Shown: positions 24,979 through 33,435, counted from the stretch's first letter. The stretch: 64,000 bases of DNA from Streptomyces sp. F63 (GCF_018070345.1 NZ_JAGPXX010000003.1:124001-188000); one strand, 5' to 3'. Notes: generated by a model from the sequence alone, not told the origin. Program-made: numbers and translations.

Positions 24979-26058
24979 ATGGACCCACACGTGCTCGATC
25001 TGTCGCTGGACGCCGCCGCCCTCACCGCCGCCCTCGTGGACATCCCGTCCGTCAGCGGCGGGGAGAAACCGCTGGCCGACGCGGTCGAGACGGCGCTGCG
25101 CGCCCTGCCGCACCTCACCGTGGACCGCCACGGCAACAACGTCGTCGCCCGCACGCGGCTGGGGCGCCCCGAGCGGGTGGTGCTCGCCGGCCACCTCGAC
25201 ACCGTGCCCATCGCGGGCAACGTGCCCTCCCGGCTGGACGGGGACGGCTACCTCTGGGGCTGCGGGACCTGCGACATGAAGTCCGGCCTCGCCGTGCAAC
25301 TGCGCGTCGCCGCCACGGTGCCGGCGCCCAACCGCGATCTGACCTTCGTCTTCTACGACAACGAGGAGGTCGCCGCCGAGCTGAACGGCCTGGGCCATGT
25401 CGCCGCGGCCCATCCGGACTGGCTGGAGGGGGACTTCGCGGTCCTGCTGGAACCCACGGACGGGCAGGTCGAGGGCGGCTGCCAGGGCACGCTCCGGGTC
25501 CATCTGCGCACCACCGGGGAGCGGGCGCACTCGGCCCGTGCCTGGATGGGCTCCAACGCGATCCACGCGGCCTCGCCGGTCCTGGCCCGGCTGGCCTCGT
25601 ACGAGCCGCGCCGGGTGGTCATCGACGGGCTGGAGTACCGCGAGGGGCTGAACGCCGTGGGCATCGAGGGCGGGGTGGCCACGAACGTCATCCCGGACGC
25701 CTGCACGGTCACCGTCAACTTCCGCTACGCGCCGGACCGCACCGAGCAGGAGGCGGAGCAGCACGTCCGGGAGGTGTTCGCGGACTGCGGTGTGGCCGAG
25801 TTCGTGATCGACGACCACACCGGCGGCGCCCTGCCCGGCCTCTCCCACCCCGCCGCGGCGGCCTTCATGGCGGCGGTCGGCGGCCGGGCGCTGCCCAAGT
25901 TCGGCTGGACCGACGTCTCCCGCTTCACGGCGCTGGGCGTTCCCGCCGTCAACTACGGTCCGGGCGAGCCGCTGCTGGCGCACAAGCGGGATGAACGCGT
26001 GCTCGCCTCGCAGGTCAACCACTGCGAGGAACGGCTGTGCGCCTGGCTGACAGCCTGA
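24979..26058 (+). CDS. dapE: Succinyl-diaminopimelate desuccinylase DapE
   Basis: M20-family zinc hydrolase of 359 residues that removes succinate from N-succinyl-L,L-diaminopimelate, giving L,L-DAP for lysine and peptidoglycan. Metal and catalytic motifs: GHLDTVP (His and catalytic Asp), CGTCDMKSG (bridging Asp), DNEEVAAE (catalytic Glu and metal-binding Glu) and the C-terminal GPGEPLLAHKRDE (metal His). The dimerisation/lid domain spans about residues 175-290. The start is ATG 24979 behind a leaderless-type promoter. With dapC it supplies two steps of the succinylase branch, and it opens the block shared with mycobacteria. Confidence 0.92.
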   Translation: MDPHVLDLSLDAAALTAALVDIPSVSGGEKPLADAVETALRALPHLTVDRHGNNVVARTRLGRPERVVLAGHLDTVPIAGNVPSRLDGDGYLWGCGTCDMKSGLAVQLRVAATVPAPNRDLTFVFYDNEEVAAELNGLGHVAAAHPDWLEGDFAVLLEPTDGQVEGGCQGTLRVHLRTTGERAHSARAWMGSNAIHAASPVLARLASYEPRRVVIDGLEYREGLNAVGIEGGVATNVIPDACTVTVNFRYAPDRTEQEAEQHVREVFADCGVAEFVIDDHTGGALPGLSHPAAAAFMAAVGGRALPKFGWTDVSRFTALGVPAVNYGPGEPLLAHKRDERVLASQVNHCEERLCAWLTA

Positions 26059-26064
26059 TGTGCC

Positions 26065-26092
26065 TTGCCCGCAACCTTCGGGGGCATACGCT
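26065..26092 (+). promoter_or_regulatory. Candidate promoter of the LOG-family gene
   Basis: TTGCCC (26065-26070), a 16-bp spacer and TACGCT (26087-26092), immediately after the dapE stop. Predicts a leader of about 57 nt to GTG 26156. Confidence 0.5.
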
Positions 26093-26155
26093 GATCGGCG
26101 AAGATCCTCCCGTCGCCGGACGACGCGGGAGGCGGTGTTTCGGAAGGAGCGGCCC

Positions 26156-26920
26156 GTGACCAGTGCCGAGGGAGAGGCCCGGGAAGGAGTCGGCCGGGAG
26201 CAGCACCTGGGGCCGGTGACGCGGCGGCGCGGCCAGGTTCAGCGGACCACCACCGACCAGCGGCTGCTGGACACGCAGCCGGGGCCCGTCGAATGGGTGC
26301 ACCAGGACCCGTGGCGGGTAATGCGCATCCAGTCGGAGTTCGTCGAGGGTTTCGGCACGCTCGCCGAACTCGGCCCGGCCATCAGCGTCTTCGGCTCGGC
26401 CCGCACGCCGGTCGGCTCGGCGGAGTACGAGAACGGGGTGAGGATCGGCCGGGCCCTGGCCGAGGCCGGCTTCGCGGTGATCACCGGCGGCGGCCCCGGC
26501 ACGATGGAGGCGGCCAACAAGGGCGCGTACGAGGCGAGCGGCATCTCGGTCGGCCTCGGCATCGAGCTCCCCTTCGAGCAGGGGATGAACAACTACGTCG
26601 ACATCGGCGTGAACTTCCGCTACTTCTTCGTCCGCAAGACGATGTTCGTGAAGTACGCGCGCGGGTTCGTGGTGCTCCCGGGCGGACTGGGCACGCTCGA
26701 CGAGCTGTTCGAGGCGCTCACGCTCGTGCAGACCCGCAAGGTCACCCGCTTCCCCATCGTCCTCTTCGGCACGTCGTACTGGAAGGGCCTGGTGGACTGG
26801 GTGGAGAACACCCTGATCGGCACCGGCAAGGCGGCGCCGCACGATCTGGACCTCTTCCATCTGACGGACGACGTGGACGAGGCCGTGAGCCTGGTCAGCA
26901 AGGAGACCGGGCAGGCCTGA
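26156..26920 (+). CDS. LOG-family (TIGR00730) Rossmann-fold nucleotide phosphoribohydrolase-like protein
   Basis: A 254-residue cytoplasmic protein. GGGPGTMEAANKGAYE forms the phosphate-binding loop and PGGLGTLDELFE is the PGGxGTxxE catalytic signature of LOG proteins, which release adenine-type bases from nucleoside 5'-monophosphates (cytokinin activation in plants and Mycobacterium). About 60 extra N-terminal residues precede the conserved domain, as in Rv1205-type homologues. GTG 26156 has AAGGAG 7 nt upstream. The in vivo substrate in Streptomyces is not established. Confidence 0.85.
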   Translation: MTSAEGEAREGVGREQHLGPVTRRRGQVQRTTTDQRLLDTQPGPVEWVHQDPWRVMRIQSEFVEGFGTLAELGPAISVFGSARTPVGSAEYENGVRIGRALAEAGFAVITGGGPGTMEAANKGAYEASGISVGLGIELPFEQGMNNYVDIGVNFRYFFVRKTMFVKYARGFVVLPGGLGTLDELFEALTLVQTRKVTRFPIVLFGTSYWKGLVDWVENTLIGTGKAAPHDLDLFHLTDDVDEAVSLVSKETGQA

Positions 26921-26939
26921 GGGCCGGCCCCTCCGGCCC
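26921..26939 (+). terminator. Hairpin after the LOG-family gene
   Basis: GGGCCGG-cccct-CCGGCCC directly follows the stop codon (7-bp stem). The remaining convergent gap to folP2 also contains a CCCCGGCAC tandem (about 2.5 copies near 26983-27003). Confidence 0.5.
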
Positions 26940-27053
26940 CCGGCCCCCTGCCCCTTCCCACTGGTCCCGCCGGACCCGCGACACCCCGGCACCCCGGCAC
27001 CCCACCGCGTCCCCCCCGTGGCCGGGCGGCCGGCCCGGGGCCGGGCACCCCGC

Positions 27054-27917
27054 TCAGGCCAGTCCGCGGCGGGCCACGGCCGGCGGGCGGTGGCCCGCGA
27101 TGGAGGCGACCATGTCGAGCACCTGCCGGGTCTCCGCCACCTCGTGCACCCGGTAGACCCGGGCCCCCAGCCAGGCCGAGACCGCCGTCGTCGCGAGCGT
27201 GCCCGTCAGCCGCTGCTTGACCGGCCGGTCGAGGGTCTCCCCGACGAAGTCCTTGTTCGACAGGGAGACCAGCACCGGCCAGCCCGTGGCCGTCATCTCG
27301 CCGAGCCGGCGGGTGGCCTCCAGCGAGTGCCGGGTGTTCTTCCCGAAGTCGTGGCCCGGGTCGATGAGGATGCCGTCGCGGCGGACGCCCTGCTCCACCG
27401 CCCGTTCGGCGAGGCCCAGGGTGACCCGGAGGATGTCGGCCATCACGTCCTCGTACGCCACCCGGTGCGGGCGGGTGCGCGGCTCCGCGCCCCCCGCGTG
27501 GGTGCAGACCAGGCCCGCCCCGTAGCGGGCCGCGACCGCGGCGAGCTGCGGATCGACACCGCCCCACGCGTCGTTGAGCAGATCGGCGCCCGCCTCGCAG
27601 ACCGCCTCCGCGACCTCGTGCCGCCAGGTGTCGACGCTGATCACCACCTCCGGATGGCGCCGCCGGACCTCCGCAACGAAACCGACCGTGCGCCGCGCCT
27701 CCTCCTCGGCCGTGACCTCCTCGCCGGGGCCGGCCTTGACACCGCCTATGTCGACGATCGCGGCCCCCTCGGCGATCGCCTGTTCGACGCGGGCGAGGGC
27801 GGGTTCGTCCCGGAAGGTGGAACCCTGGTCGTAGAAGGAGTCCGGGGTGCGGTTGACGATGGCCATGACCACCGGCTCCCGCTCGCCGAACTCGCGCTTC
27901 CCCAGCCGCAGCACCAC
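27054..27917 (-). CDS. folP2: FolP2-type dihydropteroate synthase homologue
   Basis: A 287-residue TIM-barrel protein of the pterin-binding family. The pterin-side motifs resemble dihydropteroate synthase (VMAIVNRTPDSFYD, DTWRHEVAEA, LLNDAWGG, DPGHDFGKN). The loop that in true synthases reads GGESTRPG, contacting p-aminobenzoate, is GGVKAGPG here, so the Ser-Thr-Arg contacts are gone. This is the feature of mycobacterial FolP2 (Rv1207), which as I recall lacks synthase activity. Neighbours also match that locus (LOG protein, DivIVA-like, tag). A diverged paralogue with unknown substrate is more likely than the housekeeping folP. GTG 27917 follows GGAGGAGG closely. Confidence 0.82.
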   Translation of the reverse strand: MVLRLGKREFGEREPVVMAIVNRTPDSFYDQGSTFRDEPALARVEQAIAEGAAIVDIGGVKAGPGEEVTAEEEARRTVGFVAEVRRRHPEVVISVDTWRHEVAEAVCEAGADLLNDAWGGVDPQLAAVAARYGAGLVCTHAGGAEPRTRPHRVAYEDVMADILRVTLGLAERAVEQGVRRDGILIDPGHDFGKNTRHSLEATRRLGEMTATGWPVLVSLSNKDFVGETLDRPVKQRLTGTLATTAVSAWLGARVYRVHEVAETRQVLDMVASIAGHRPPAVARRGLA

Positions 27918-27979
27918 GTAACCTCCTCCGGCCGCCCGGTGGGCGGCGGGACCGCCCGCCGGGCGCGGGCCGGTGTCCG

Positions 27980-28011
27980 ACCGGTCCGTCCGGCTCTCCG
28001 TACGGACCGGT
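27980..28011. promoter_or_regulatory. Inverted repeat in the divergent folP2/DivIVA-like spacer
   Basis: ACCGGTCCGT / ACGGACCGGT, perfect 10-bp arms separated by 12 bases, in the 220-bp divergent region. Two-turn spacing of the arms suits a dimeric regulator; a transcript hairpin is the alternative. Confidence 0.4.
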
Positions 28012-28137
28012 GACCGACCCTAGCCCCTGCCGGCCGTCCGCCGGAGCGTGCCCGGCGCCCGGCCGGTTGCCGCGCGCGCGGCGGAGCGTGGCACCATCGT
28101 CCCCTCAGACCCTGCCGACGCATCCGGGGAGACGGTC

Positions 28138-28716
28138 GTGTTCTGGTTCTTGCTCATCGCGCTGGTCGTGGTGGTCGCGGCGGTCGCCCTCGCCGTGGTC
28201 GGCGACGACGGCGCGGCGCTGCCGGACGCCGAGCCGGACCGGCTCGCCGATCCGCTGCCCCTCTCGCGCCCCGTCGGCCGCGCCGACGTCGAGGCGGTGC
28301 GCTTCCCGGTGGCCGTGCGCGGCTACCGGATGACCGACGTCGACGACGTGCTCGGCCGGCTCGGGGCGGAACTGGCCGAGCGGGACGCCCGGATCGCCGA
28401 ACTGGAGACCGCGCTGGCGGGGGCCCGGGCGGCGGCGTTCGGCGCCCCGGACCTCTTCCGCGAGGGCACGGAGGGGGAGCAGGCGAACGGCGGCACGCCG
28501 CTCCGCGGTCCGGACGACGCCGCGCCGTCCGGGCCCTCCGGAGATCCGGCCGCGCCCCCGGCCCCGTCCTCCGCGGCGCCCGGGGACACCGCCCCGGCCG
28601 GCCGTGACCGGGCCCCGGACGGCGACGGCGCCGGAGACCCGGACGGCGCGGCCGCCGCCGGCGGCACCACGGACTCCGGCACCCGCCCGGCGCCCGGCGG
28701 CGGGCGGCCCGCGTGA
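28138..28716 (+). CDS. Single-pass membrane protein with a short DivIVA-like segment
   Basis: A 192-residue protein. One N-terminal membrane helix (residues 2-22) is followed by a cytoplasmic segment RFPVAVRGYRMTDVDDVLGRLGAELAERDARIAELE, which matches the DivIVA-domain core (FPVAVRGYRMxDVDxVLxRL) plus a short coiled coil. The last ~100 residues are Pro/Ala/Gly-rich and probably disordered. Rv1209 is the positional homologue. DivIVA-like segments recognise curved or polar membrane, so a role in polar growth is possible. GTG 28138 has GGGGAGA 6 nt upstream. The stop overlaps the tag start by 4 bases (GTGA). Confidence 0.8.
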   Translation: MFWFLLIALVVVVAAVALAVVGDDGAALPDAEPDRLADPLPLSRPVGRADVEAVRFPVAVRGYRMTDVDDVLGRLGAELAERDARIAELETALAGARAAAFGAPDLFREGTEGEQANGGTPLRGPDDAAPSGPSGDPAAPPAPSSAAPGDTAPAGRDRAPDGDGAGDPDGAAAAGGTTDSGTRPAPGGGRPA

Positions 28717-29324
28717 CCGGCCCGGCCGCCGAGCCCGTGCCGGCGGGTGCGCCGCTTCCCGGTCCGGACGGCCTGCTCCGCTGCCCCTGGGGCCTCTCCG
28801 CCGAGGAGTACGTGGCCTACCACGACACGGAGTGGGGCCGCCCGGTCCGCGGCGACGACGCCCTCTTCGAGCGGCTCTGCCTGGAGGCGTTCCAGTCCGG
28901 GCTGTCCTGGCTCACGATCCTCCGCCGCCGGGAGGGCTTCCGCGCCGCGTTCCGGGGCTTCTCGATCCCCGCCGTCGCCGCCTTCACCGCGGAGGACGTG
29001 GAACGGCTGCTCGGCGACACCCGGATCATCCGCAACCGCGCCAAGGTCGAGGCGACGGTGGCCAACGCCCGGGTCGCCGAGCGCTGGCCGAAGGGCGGGC
29101 TCACCGAGCTGATCTGGTCGTACGCGCCGGCCCCGGGCCCGCCCCCGCGCACCCTCGCGGACGTACCGGCCGTCACCGAGGCGTCCGCGGCGCTGGCGAA
29201 GGAGCTCAAGAAGCGCGGCTTCCGCTTCGTCGGGCCCACCACGGCCTACGCGCTGATGCAGGCCTGCGGTCTGGTGAACGACCATCTCGCCGGGTGCTGC
29301 GCCCGGGCGGGCGCCGGGGCCTGA
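28713..29324 (+). CDS. tag: DNA-3-methyladenine glycosylase I
   Basis: A 203-residue HhH-family base-excision enzyme that removes 3-methyladenine from alkylated DNA. The N-terminal LLRCPWG with the following AYHDTEWG and the C-terminal NDHLAGCC provide the Cys-His ... His-Cys zinc ligands of Tag proteins. Substrate-pocket motifs EAFQSGLSWLTIL (catalytic Glu region) and FVGPTTAYALMQACGLVNDH are intact. GTG 28713 overlaps the DivIVA-like stop, so the two are coupled, as in mycobacteria. An N-terminal extension of about 20 residues precedes the domain. Confidence 0.92.
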   Translation: MTGPAAEPVPAGAPLPGPDGLLRCPWGLSAEEYVAYHDTEWGRPVRGDDALFERLCLEAFQSGLSWLTILRRREGFRAAFRGFSIPAVAAFTAEDVERLLGDTRIIRNRAKVEATVANARVAERWPKGGLTELIWSYAPAPGPPPRTLADVPAVTEASAALAKELKKRGFRFVGPTTAYALMQACGLVNDHLAGCCARAGAGA

Positions 29325-29364
29325 CGAGAACCGGCCCCTCCGCCCGGACGCACCGCGTGACGGC

Positions 29365-30165
29365 TCACCGTCCCGTGAAGCGCGGCTTCTCCTTCCGCAC
29401 GAAGGCGTCCACCGCGATCGCATGGTCCTGGGAGGCGCCGGCCCGGGTCTGGAGTTCGTCCTCCTTGGCCAGCGTCTCGGTGAGGGAGTGCGTGGCCCCG
29501 TAGGCGAGCGACTCCTTGAGTGCCGCATAGGCGAGGGTCGGCCCCCCGGCCAGCTTCCGGGCGACGGCCTCCGCCTCCGCGGTGAGCTCGTCCGCCGGGA
29601 CCACCCGGTTCACCATGCCCAGGTCCAGTGCCTCGTGGGCGTCCACGGTGCGCGGAAAGAGCAGCAGGTCGGCGGCCCGGCCGTGGCCGATCAGCCGGGG
29701 CAGGGTCCAGGAGACCCCCGAGTCGGCGGTGAGGGCCACGCCGGCGAACGACGTGGTGAAGGCGGCGGTGGCGGCGGCGATCCGGTAGTCGGCGGCGAAG
29801 GCGAAGCCCGCTCCGGCCCCGGCGGCCACACCGTTCACCGCGGCGACCACGGGCTTGGGCATTCCGGCGATGGCCTCGGTGATCGGGTTGTAGTGCCTGC
29901 GCACGGTCTCCATCGCGTTCCCCTCGCCGGCCTCCCGCGCGACGGCCAGGGCGCCGATGTGCTCCTTGAGGTCCTGGCCGACGCAGAACGCCCGGCCCCG
30001 GCCGGTGAGCAGCACGGCCCGTACCGCCGGGTCCGCCGCGGCCTGCCGGAGGGCGTCCCGCAGGGCCTCCTTGAGCTCGGTGTTCAGGGAGTTCATGGCA
30101 TCGGGACGATTCAGGGTGATCGTCGCGAGTCCGTCGGTCACCTCGTGGAGCACGGTGTCGGCCAT
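29365..30165 (-). CDS. Enoyl-CoA hydratase/isomerase family protein
   Basis: A 266-residue crotonase-fold protein acting on acyl-CoA thioesters. Oxyanion-hole segments are GRGRAFCVGQDLKEH and NGVAAGAGAGFAFAADYRIA. The Asp following the second block replaces the paired Glu of classical hydratases, as in PaaG-type isomerases; the positions read ADSGVSWTLPRLIG. It ends with the family helix FVRKEKPRFTGR. ATG 30165 has GGAGGTAG 7 nt upstream. This gene interrupts the block shared with M. tuberculosis. Substrate unknown; phenylacetate-type or general beta-oxidation role possible. Confidence 0.85.
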   Translation of the reverse strand: MADTVLHEVTDGLATITLNRPDAMNSLNTELKEALRDALRQAAADPAVRAVLLTGRGRAFCVGQDLKEHIGALAVAREAGEGNAMETVRRHYNPITEAIAGMPKPVVAAVNGVAAGAGAGFAFAADYRIAAATAAFTTSFAGVALTADSGVSWTLPRLIGHGRAADLLLFPRTVDAHEALDLGMVNRVVPADELTAEAEAVARKLAGGPTLAYAALKESLAYGATHSLTETLAKEDELQTRAGASQDHAIAVDAFVRKEKPRFTGR

Positions 30166-30499
30166 CGCCGGCTACCTCCGTCAGGGCTGGTGGGACAGGT
30201 GGTGGGAACGCCTGGTGGGCGGTCGGATGACAGCATGACGGAGACGGGCGGCGGCGGACATGCGGGCTGCGCCACAGCAGTGGATCAGCGGGGCGGGGAG
30301 TGGGGGCGGAGTATGGCAGCCGCATGGGCCAATTGTCAGCATTTGCGGACGCCCGTTGTGCAAGCGATGCAGACCGATGTTGTTCATCGGGTACCGCGAT
30401 GCGGGATAATGGCCTGGAAGCAATCTGTTCGATGCCGGTGACGCTGCCTTTCAGGGGCCGTCGGCTGACTGTGAGCTGGTTTCAGGAAGGGGAACGAGC
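30166..30499. other. 334-bp divergent region with DUF3117 promoter
   Basis: Noncoding. A vegetative-like promoter reads TTGTTC (30380-30385), a 19-bp spacer and GATAAT (30405-30410), giving a leader of about 83 nt for the DUF3117 gene. The region is relatively AT-rich around 30300-30420. Upstream activator sites cannot be assigned. Confidence 0.45.
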
Positions 30500-30667
30500 A
30501 TGGCGGCCATGAAGCCGCGGACGGGTGACGGCCCGCTCGAGGTGACCAAGGAGGGGCGGGGCATCGTCATGCGCGTTCCGCTCGAAGGCGGCGGTCGGCT
30601 CGTCGTCGAACTCACACCCGACGAGGCCGATGCGCTGGGCGATGCCCTGAAGAAGGTCGTCGGCTGA
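30500..30667 (+). CDS. DUF3117 domain-containing small protein
   Basis: A 55-residue protein beginning MAAMKPRTGDGPLEVTKEGR and ending DALGDALKKVVG. It has no signal peptide or membrane helix and a beta-alpha pattern. It belongs to DUF3117, conserved across Actinobacteria at this locus (Rv1211 in M. tuberculosis) and of unknown function. ATG 30500 has GAAGGGGAA about 6 nt upstream. The gene is monocistronic, with a hairpin terminator 17 bases after the stop. Confidence 0.88.
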   Translation: MAAMKPRTGDGPLEVTKEGRGIVMRVPLEGGGRLVVELTPDEADALGDALKKVVG

Positions 30668-30684
30668 GACCGGTCACCACATTC

Positions 30685-30705
30685 CTCCCGCCGCCCCGGC
30701 GGGAG
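30685..30705 (+). terminator. DUF3117 terminator
   Basis: CTCCCGCCG-ccc-CGGCGGGAG (9-bp stem). A competing hairpin GGAGCCG/CGGCTCC spans 30702-30729. It may also serve the convergent O-methyltransferase. Confidence 0.65.
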
Positions 30706-30813
30706 CCGTGTACGTCCCGTACCGGCTCCCCGTCCGGGGCGGCGGGGTGTCCGGGGCCGGGCGGACGGAAGGGGGAGGAGCGGGGCGGACGGTCCGGGGG
30801 CACCGCCCGCGGG

Positions 30814-31452
30814 CTACCGGCCGCGCTTGACCGCGCAGAGCAGGCCGTCGCCGACCGGGAGCAGCGAGGAGAGCAGCGTCGTGCTCTCCCGGACGGTGCG
30901 CAGCAGTTCGCGCAGCCGCTGCACCTCCAGCGGCTGGGCCGAGGCGTCCATGGTGCGCCCGTGGGCGAACACGCCCTCGAAGACCACCAGGCCGCCGGGG
31001 CGCAGCAGGCGCAACGATTCATCGAGGTAGTCCAGGCACTCCGCGCGGTCGCCGTCGCAGAAGACGAGGTCGTAGCCGCCGTCGGCGAGCCGGGGCAGGA
31101 CGTCGAGGGCCCGGCCGGGGATGAAGCGGGCCCGGTTGGCGGCGAAACCGGCCGCGCGGAAGGCCTGGCGCGCGAACTGCTGACACTCCGGGTCGGTGTC
31201 CACGGTCGTGAGCACGCCGTCCGGCCGCATACCGTGCAGCAGGTGGATGCCGGAGACGCCGGTACCGGTGCCGATCTCCGCCACGGCCTTCGCGTCCACC
31301 GTGGCGGCGAGCAGTCGCAGGGCGGCACCGGTGCCGGCCGACACCGAGCGGAGCCCCGCCTCGCGGGCCCGGTCCCGGGCCCAGAGCAGGGTCTCGTCCT
31401 CGGCGACGAACGCATCGGCGAACGCCCAGCTCGTCTGCCGGTTGCCGGTAAT
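30814..31452 (-). CDS. SAM-dependent O-methyltransferase (Rv1220c type), unusual start
   Basis: Class I methyltransferase of about 212 residues in the catechol-O-methyltransferase-like family. The SAM loop is AEIGTGTGVSGIHLL, followed by TVDTDPE and CDGDRAECLDYL. No ATG or GTG opens this frame. An AGGAGAGG site sits 3 nt ahead of an ATT codon (31452-31450) at the conserved ITGNRQTSWAF, where homologues as I recall begin with GTG one codon earlier; that codon is GCC here. The other option is TTG 31482, which lacks a ribosome site. Divergent from sigE, as in mycobacteria. Substrate unknown. Confidence 0.8.
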   Translation of the reverse strand: MTGNRQTSWAFADAFVAEDETLLWARDRAREAGLRSVSAGTGAALRLLAATVDAKAVAEIGTGTGVSGIHLLHGMRPDGVLTTVDTDPECQQFARQAFRAAGFAANRARFIPGRALDVLPRLADGGYDLVFCDGDRAECLDYLDESLRLLRPGGLVVFEGVFAHGRTMDASAQPLEVQRLRELLRTVRESTTLLSSLLPVGDGLLCAVKRGR

Positions 31453-31506
31453 GGCCCTCTCCTGTCCCCGTGGTCGACGCAACGGTGACTGTATCCGCTG
31501 CCCCTG

Positions 31507-31532
31507 GGAACCCGCTGATGGGACCGGACGTT
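31507..31532 (+). promoter_or_regulatory. ECF-type promoter upstream of sigE
   Basis: GGAAC (31507-31511), exactly 17 bp, then CGTT (31529-31532): the bipartite promoter recognised by SigE-like ECF sigma factors. Predicted start near 31540 and a leader of about 28 nt to GTG 31568. Confidence 0.7.
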
Positions 31533-31567
31533 AGCCGAGCGGGGAGAAGGAAGGGGTCGGGAGAGCG

Positions 31568-32416
31568 GTGACCGAAAAGCGGGTCAAGGATGCTTATCCG
31601 GAGCTAACGGGCGAGCTGGCTATGGTAGGTGCTCCACTGGACACCACCAGAGCCACCAGGGGAGGTGCGGCTGCAGCCGGTGACCGGGGGGTGCTCCGCC
31701 GCCTCCGCAGGTACTCCGGTGAGCCGAAATCCGTGACCGACACCGCTGACCGACCGCGTCCCGCCGACTCCACCGCCACCGCGACCTTCTCCACGACGGC
31801 GTCGTTCGGTGAGGGGGAGTCCCCCGCGTGGACCCCTCCCACCTGGGAGGAGATCGTCAGCACTCACAGCGCGCGGGTCTACCGTCTCGCCTACCGCCTG
31901 ACCGGAAACCAGCACGACGCCGAGGACCTCACCCAGGAGGTCTTCGTCCGCGTCTTCCGCTCGCTGTCCACCTACACCCCCGGCACCTTCGAGGGCTGGC
32001 TGCACCGGATCACCACCAATCTCTTCCTGGACATGGTCCGCCGCCGCCAGCGCATCCGCTTCGACGCCCTCGCGGACGACGCCGCCGAGCGGCTGCCCAG
32101 CCGTGAGCCCTCCCCCCAGCAGCACTTCCACGACGCCCACTTCGACGCGGACGTGCAGCAGGCACTGGACACCCTCGCCCCCGAGTTCCGCGCGGCGGTC
32201 GTGCTGTGCGACATCGAGGGGCTGTCGTACGAGGAGATCGCCGCCACCCTCGGCGTGAAGCTCGGCACCGTGCGCAGCCGCATCCACCGCGGCCGCTCCC
32301 ATCTGCGCAAGGCGCTCCAGCACCGGTCGCCCGCGGCCCGTGCCGAGCAGCAGCGCGCCTTCGCCACCGCGCTCCCGGGACAGGGAGGACTCGGAGGAGA
32401 GGTCGGGACGGCGTGA
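31568..32416 (+). CDS. sigE: ECF sigma factor, SigE family
   Basis: RNA polymerase sigma factor of up to 282 residues. Region 2 spans about 95-165 ([23 protein letters not shown], then [16 protein letters not shown]). Region 4 spans about 205-260 with the helix-turn-helix [20 protein letters not shown]. The ~90 N-terminal residues before region 2 are low-complexity and codon-poor, so initiation could be at GTG 31568 (GGGAG upstream) or ATG 31622. Followed by an overlapping zinc anti-sigma gene and htrA, the order of the M. tuberculosis sigE locus. Predicted to autoactivate from the GGAAC-N17-CGTT promoter under envelope stress. Confidence 0.9.
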   Translation: MTEKRVKDAYPELTGELAMVGAPLDTTRATRGGAAAAGDRGVLRRLRRYSGEPKSVTDTADRPRPADSTATATFSTTASFGEGESPAWTPPTWEEIVSTHSARVYRLAYRLTGNQHDAEDLTQEVFVRVFRSLSTYTPGTFEGWLHRITTNLFLDMVRRRQRIRFDALADDAAERLPSREPSPQQHFHDAHFDADVQQALDTLAPEFRAAVVLCDIEGLSYEEIAATLGVKLGTVRSRIHRGRSHLRKALQHRSPAARAEQQRAFATALPGQGGLGGEVGTA

Positions 32417-33435
32417 CCGGATCGGGCGGCGAGAGCCCCGCCGAGCAGCATCTGGGCGACCGTCTCGCCGCGCTGGTGGACGGGGAGCTCGGCCACGACA
32501 TGCGCGAGCGGGTGCTCGCCCATCTCGCCACCTGCTGCAGGTGCCGGGCCGAGGCCGACGCCCAGCGGCGGCTGAAGAACGTCTTCGCCGAGGCGGCGCC
32601 CCCGCCGCCGTCGGCGGGGCTGCTCGCGCGCCTGCAGAGCCTCCCCGCGGGAGACGGATCGCCCGAGGGCCCGGACGGCCCGTTCGGCGGTCCGCTGTCC
32701 GCCCTCGGCGGGAGCGGCTCCCGTCCTGCCCGCTCCGCCCCGCCCGACTGGTTCAGCGGCGGAGATGAGGCCGAGGCCACCGCGGCCGGGGCCGGCGACC
32801 CCCGGAGAAGCGGTTTCCGGGTCCACGAGTTCGGCCGCCGTCCCGCGCCCTCCGTCTCCGTGGCCGCGCCCGGCCTGCGCCAGGGGCATCCCCAGCGCAG
32901 CCGCCGTTTCGCCTTCGCCGCCGCGGGAGCGGTGTCGCTGGCCGCGTTCGCGCTCGGCGGCACCCTGCCGCTGGAAGCGGCGGTGGACGGCCAGCGGGGC
33001 CACGCCGACACGGCGGGCCCGGCCGGCCGGGCCGGCAGCGGGGGGACCGGTGCCGAGGTGGTGGCCGTCTCCGTCGCCGGGCGTGACGGCTCCGTCCGCT
33101 CCGGTGGCGCCACCAGCGTGGACCTCCCGGAGTCCGGCGCTCCGGCCGGCTCGCCGACACCCACCGCGACCGCCCACCCCGAACCGCTGCCGGGCCGGGC
33201 CGCTCCGCTGCTGCCGGCCGACGCCGCGCTCTCACCGCTCATACGCCACCTCATGAACGCCCGGCTGAGCGAGGGACTCCCCGGCTCCGGGCTCGGGGGC
33301 TCAGCGCTCTCCCCGTCCCCCACGACGCTCACCGCGCCCTCCGCGCCGGCGCGGACCCCCGGCTCCGGGAACCGGCTGTCGCCGCTCGCGGGCACCACCA
33401 CGGCCACCGCGTTCCTTCCTCCCGCCGCCCGCTGA
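32413..33435 (+). CDS. rseA: Zinc-binding anti-sigma factor, RseA type
   Basis: A 340-residue inhibitor of the adjacent sigma factor. The N-terminal ZAS domain contains His37-x3-Cys41-x2-Cys44 within [20 protein letters not shown], which binds zinc and clamps the sigma factor, usually with redox or phosphorylation control. A hydrophobic segment at about residues 171-192 ([18 protein letters not shown]) suggests a membrane anchor with a Ser/Thr/Pro-rich exterior tail, so it may be released by proteolysis. GTG 32413 overlaps the sigma stop (GTGA), coupling the two. Longer than mycobacterial RseA, mainly by the tail. Confidence 0.85.
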   Translation: MTGSGGESPAEQHLGDRLAALVDGELGHDMRERVLAHLATCCRCRAEADAQRRLKNVFAEAAPPPPSAGLLARLQSLPAGDGSPEGPDGPFGGPLSALGGSGSRPARSAPPDWFSGGDEAEATAAGAGDPRRSGFRVHEFGRRPAPSVSVAAPGLRQGHPQRSRRFAFAAAGAVSLAAFALGGTLPLEAAVDGQRGHADTAGPAGRAGSGGTGAEVVAVSVAGRDGSVRSGGATSVDLPESGAPAGSPTPTATAHPEPLPGRAAPLLPADAALSPLIRHLMNARLSEGLPGSGLGGSALSPSPTTLTAPSAPARTPGSGNRLSPLAGTTTATAFLPPAAR

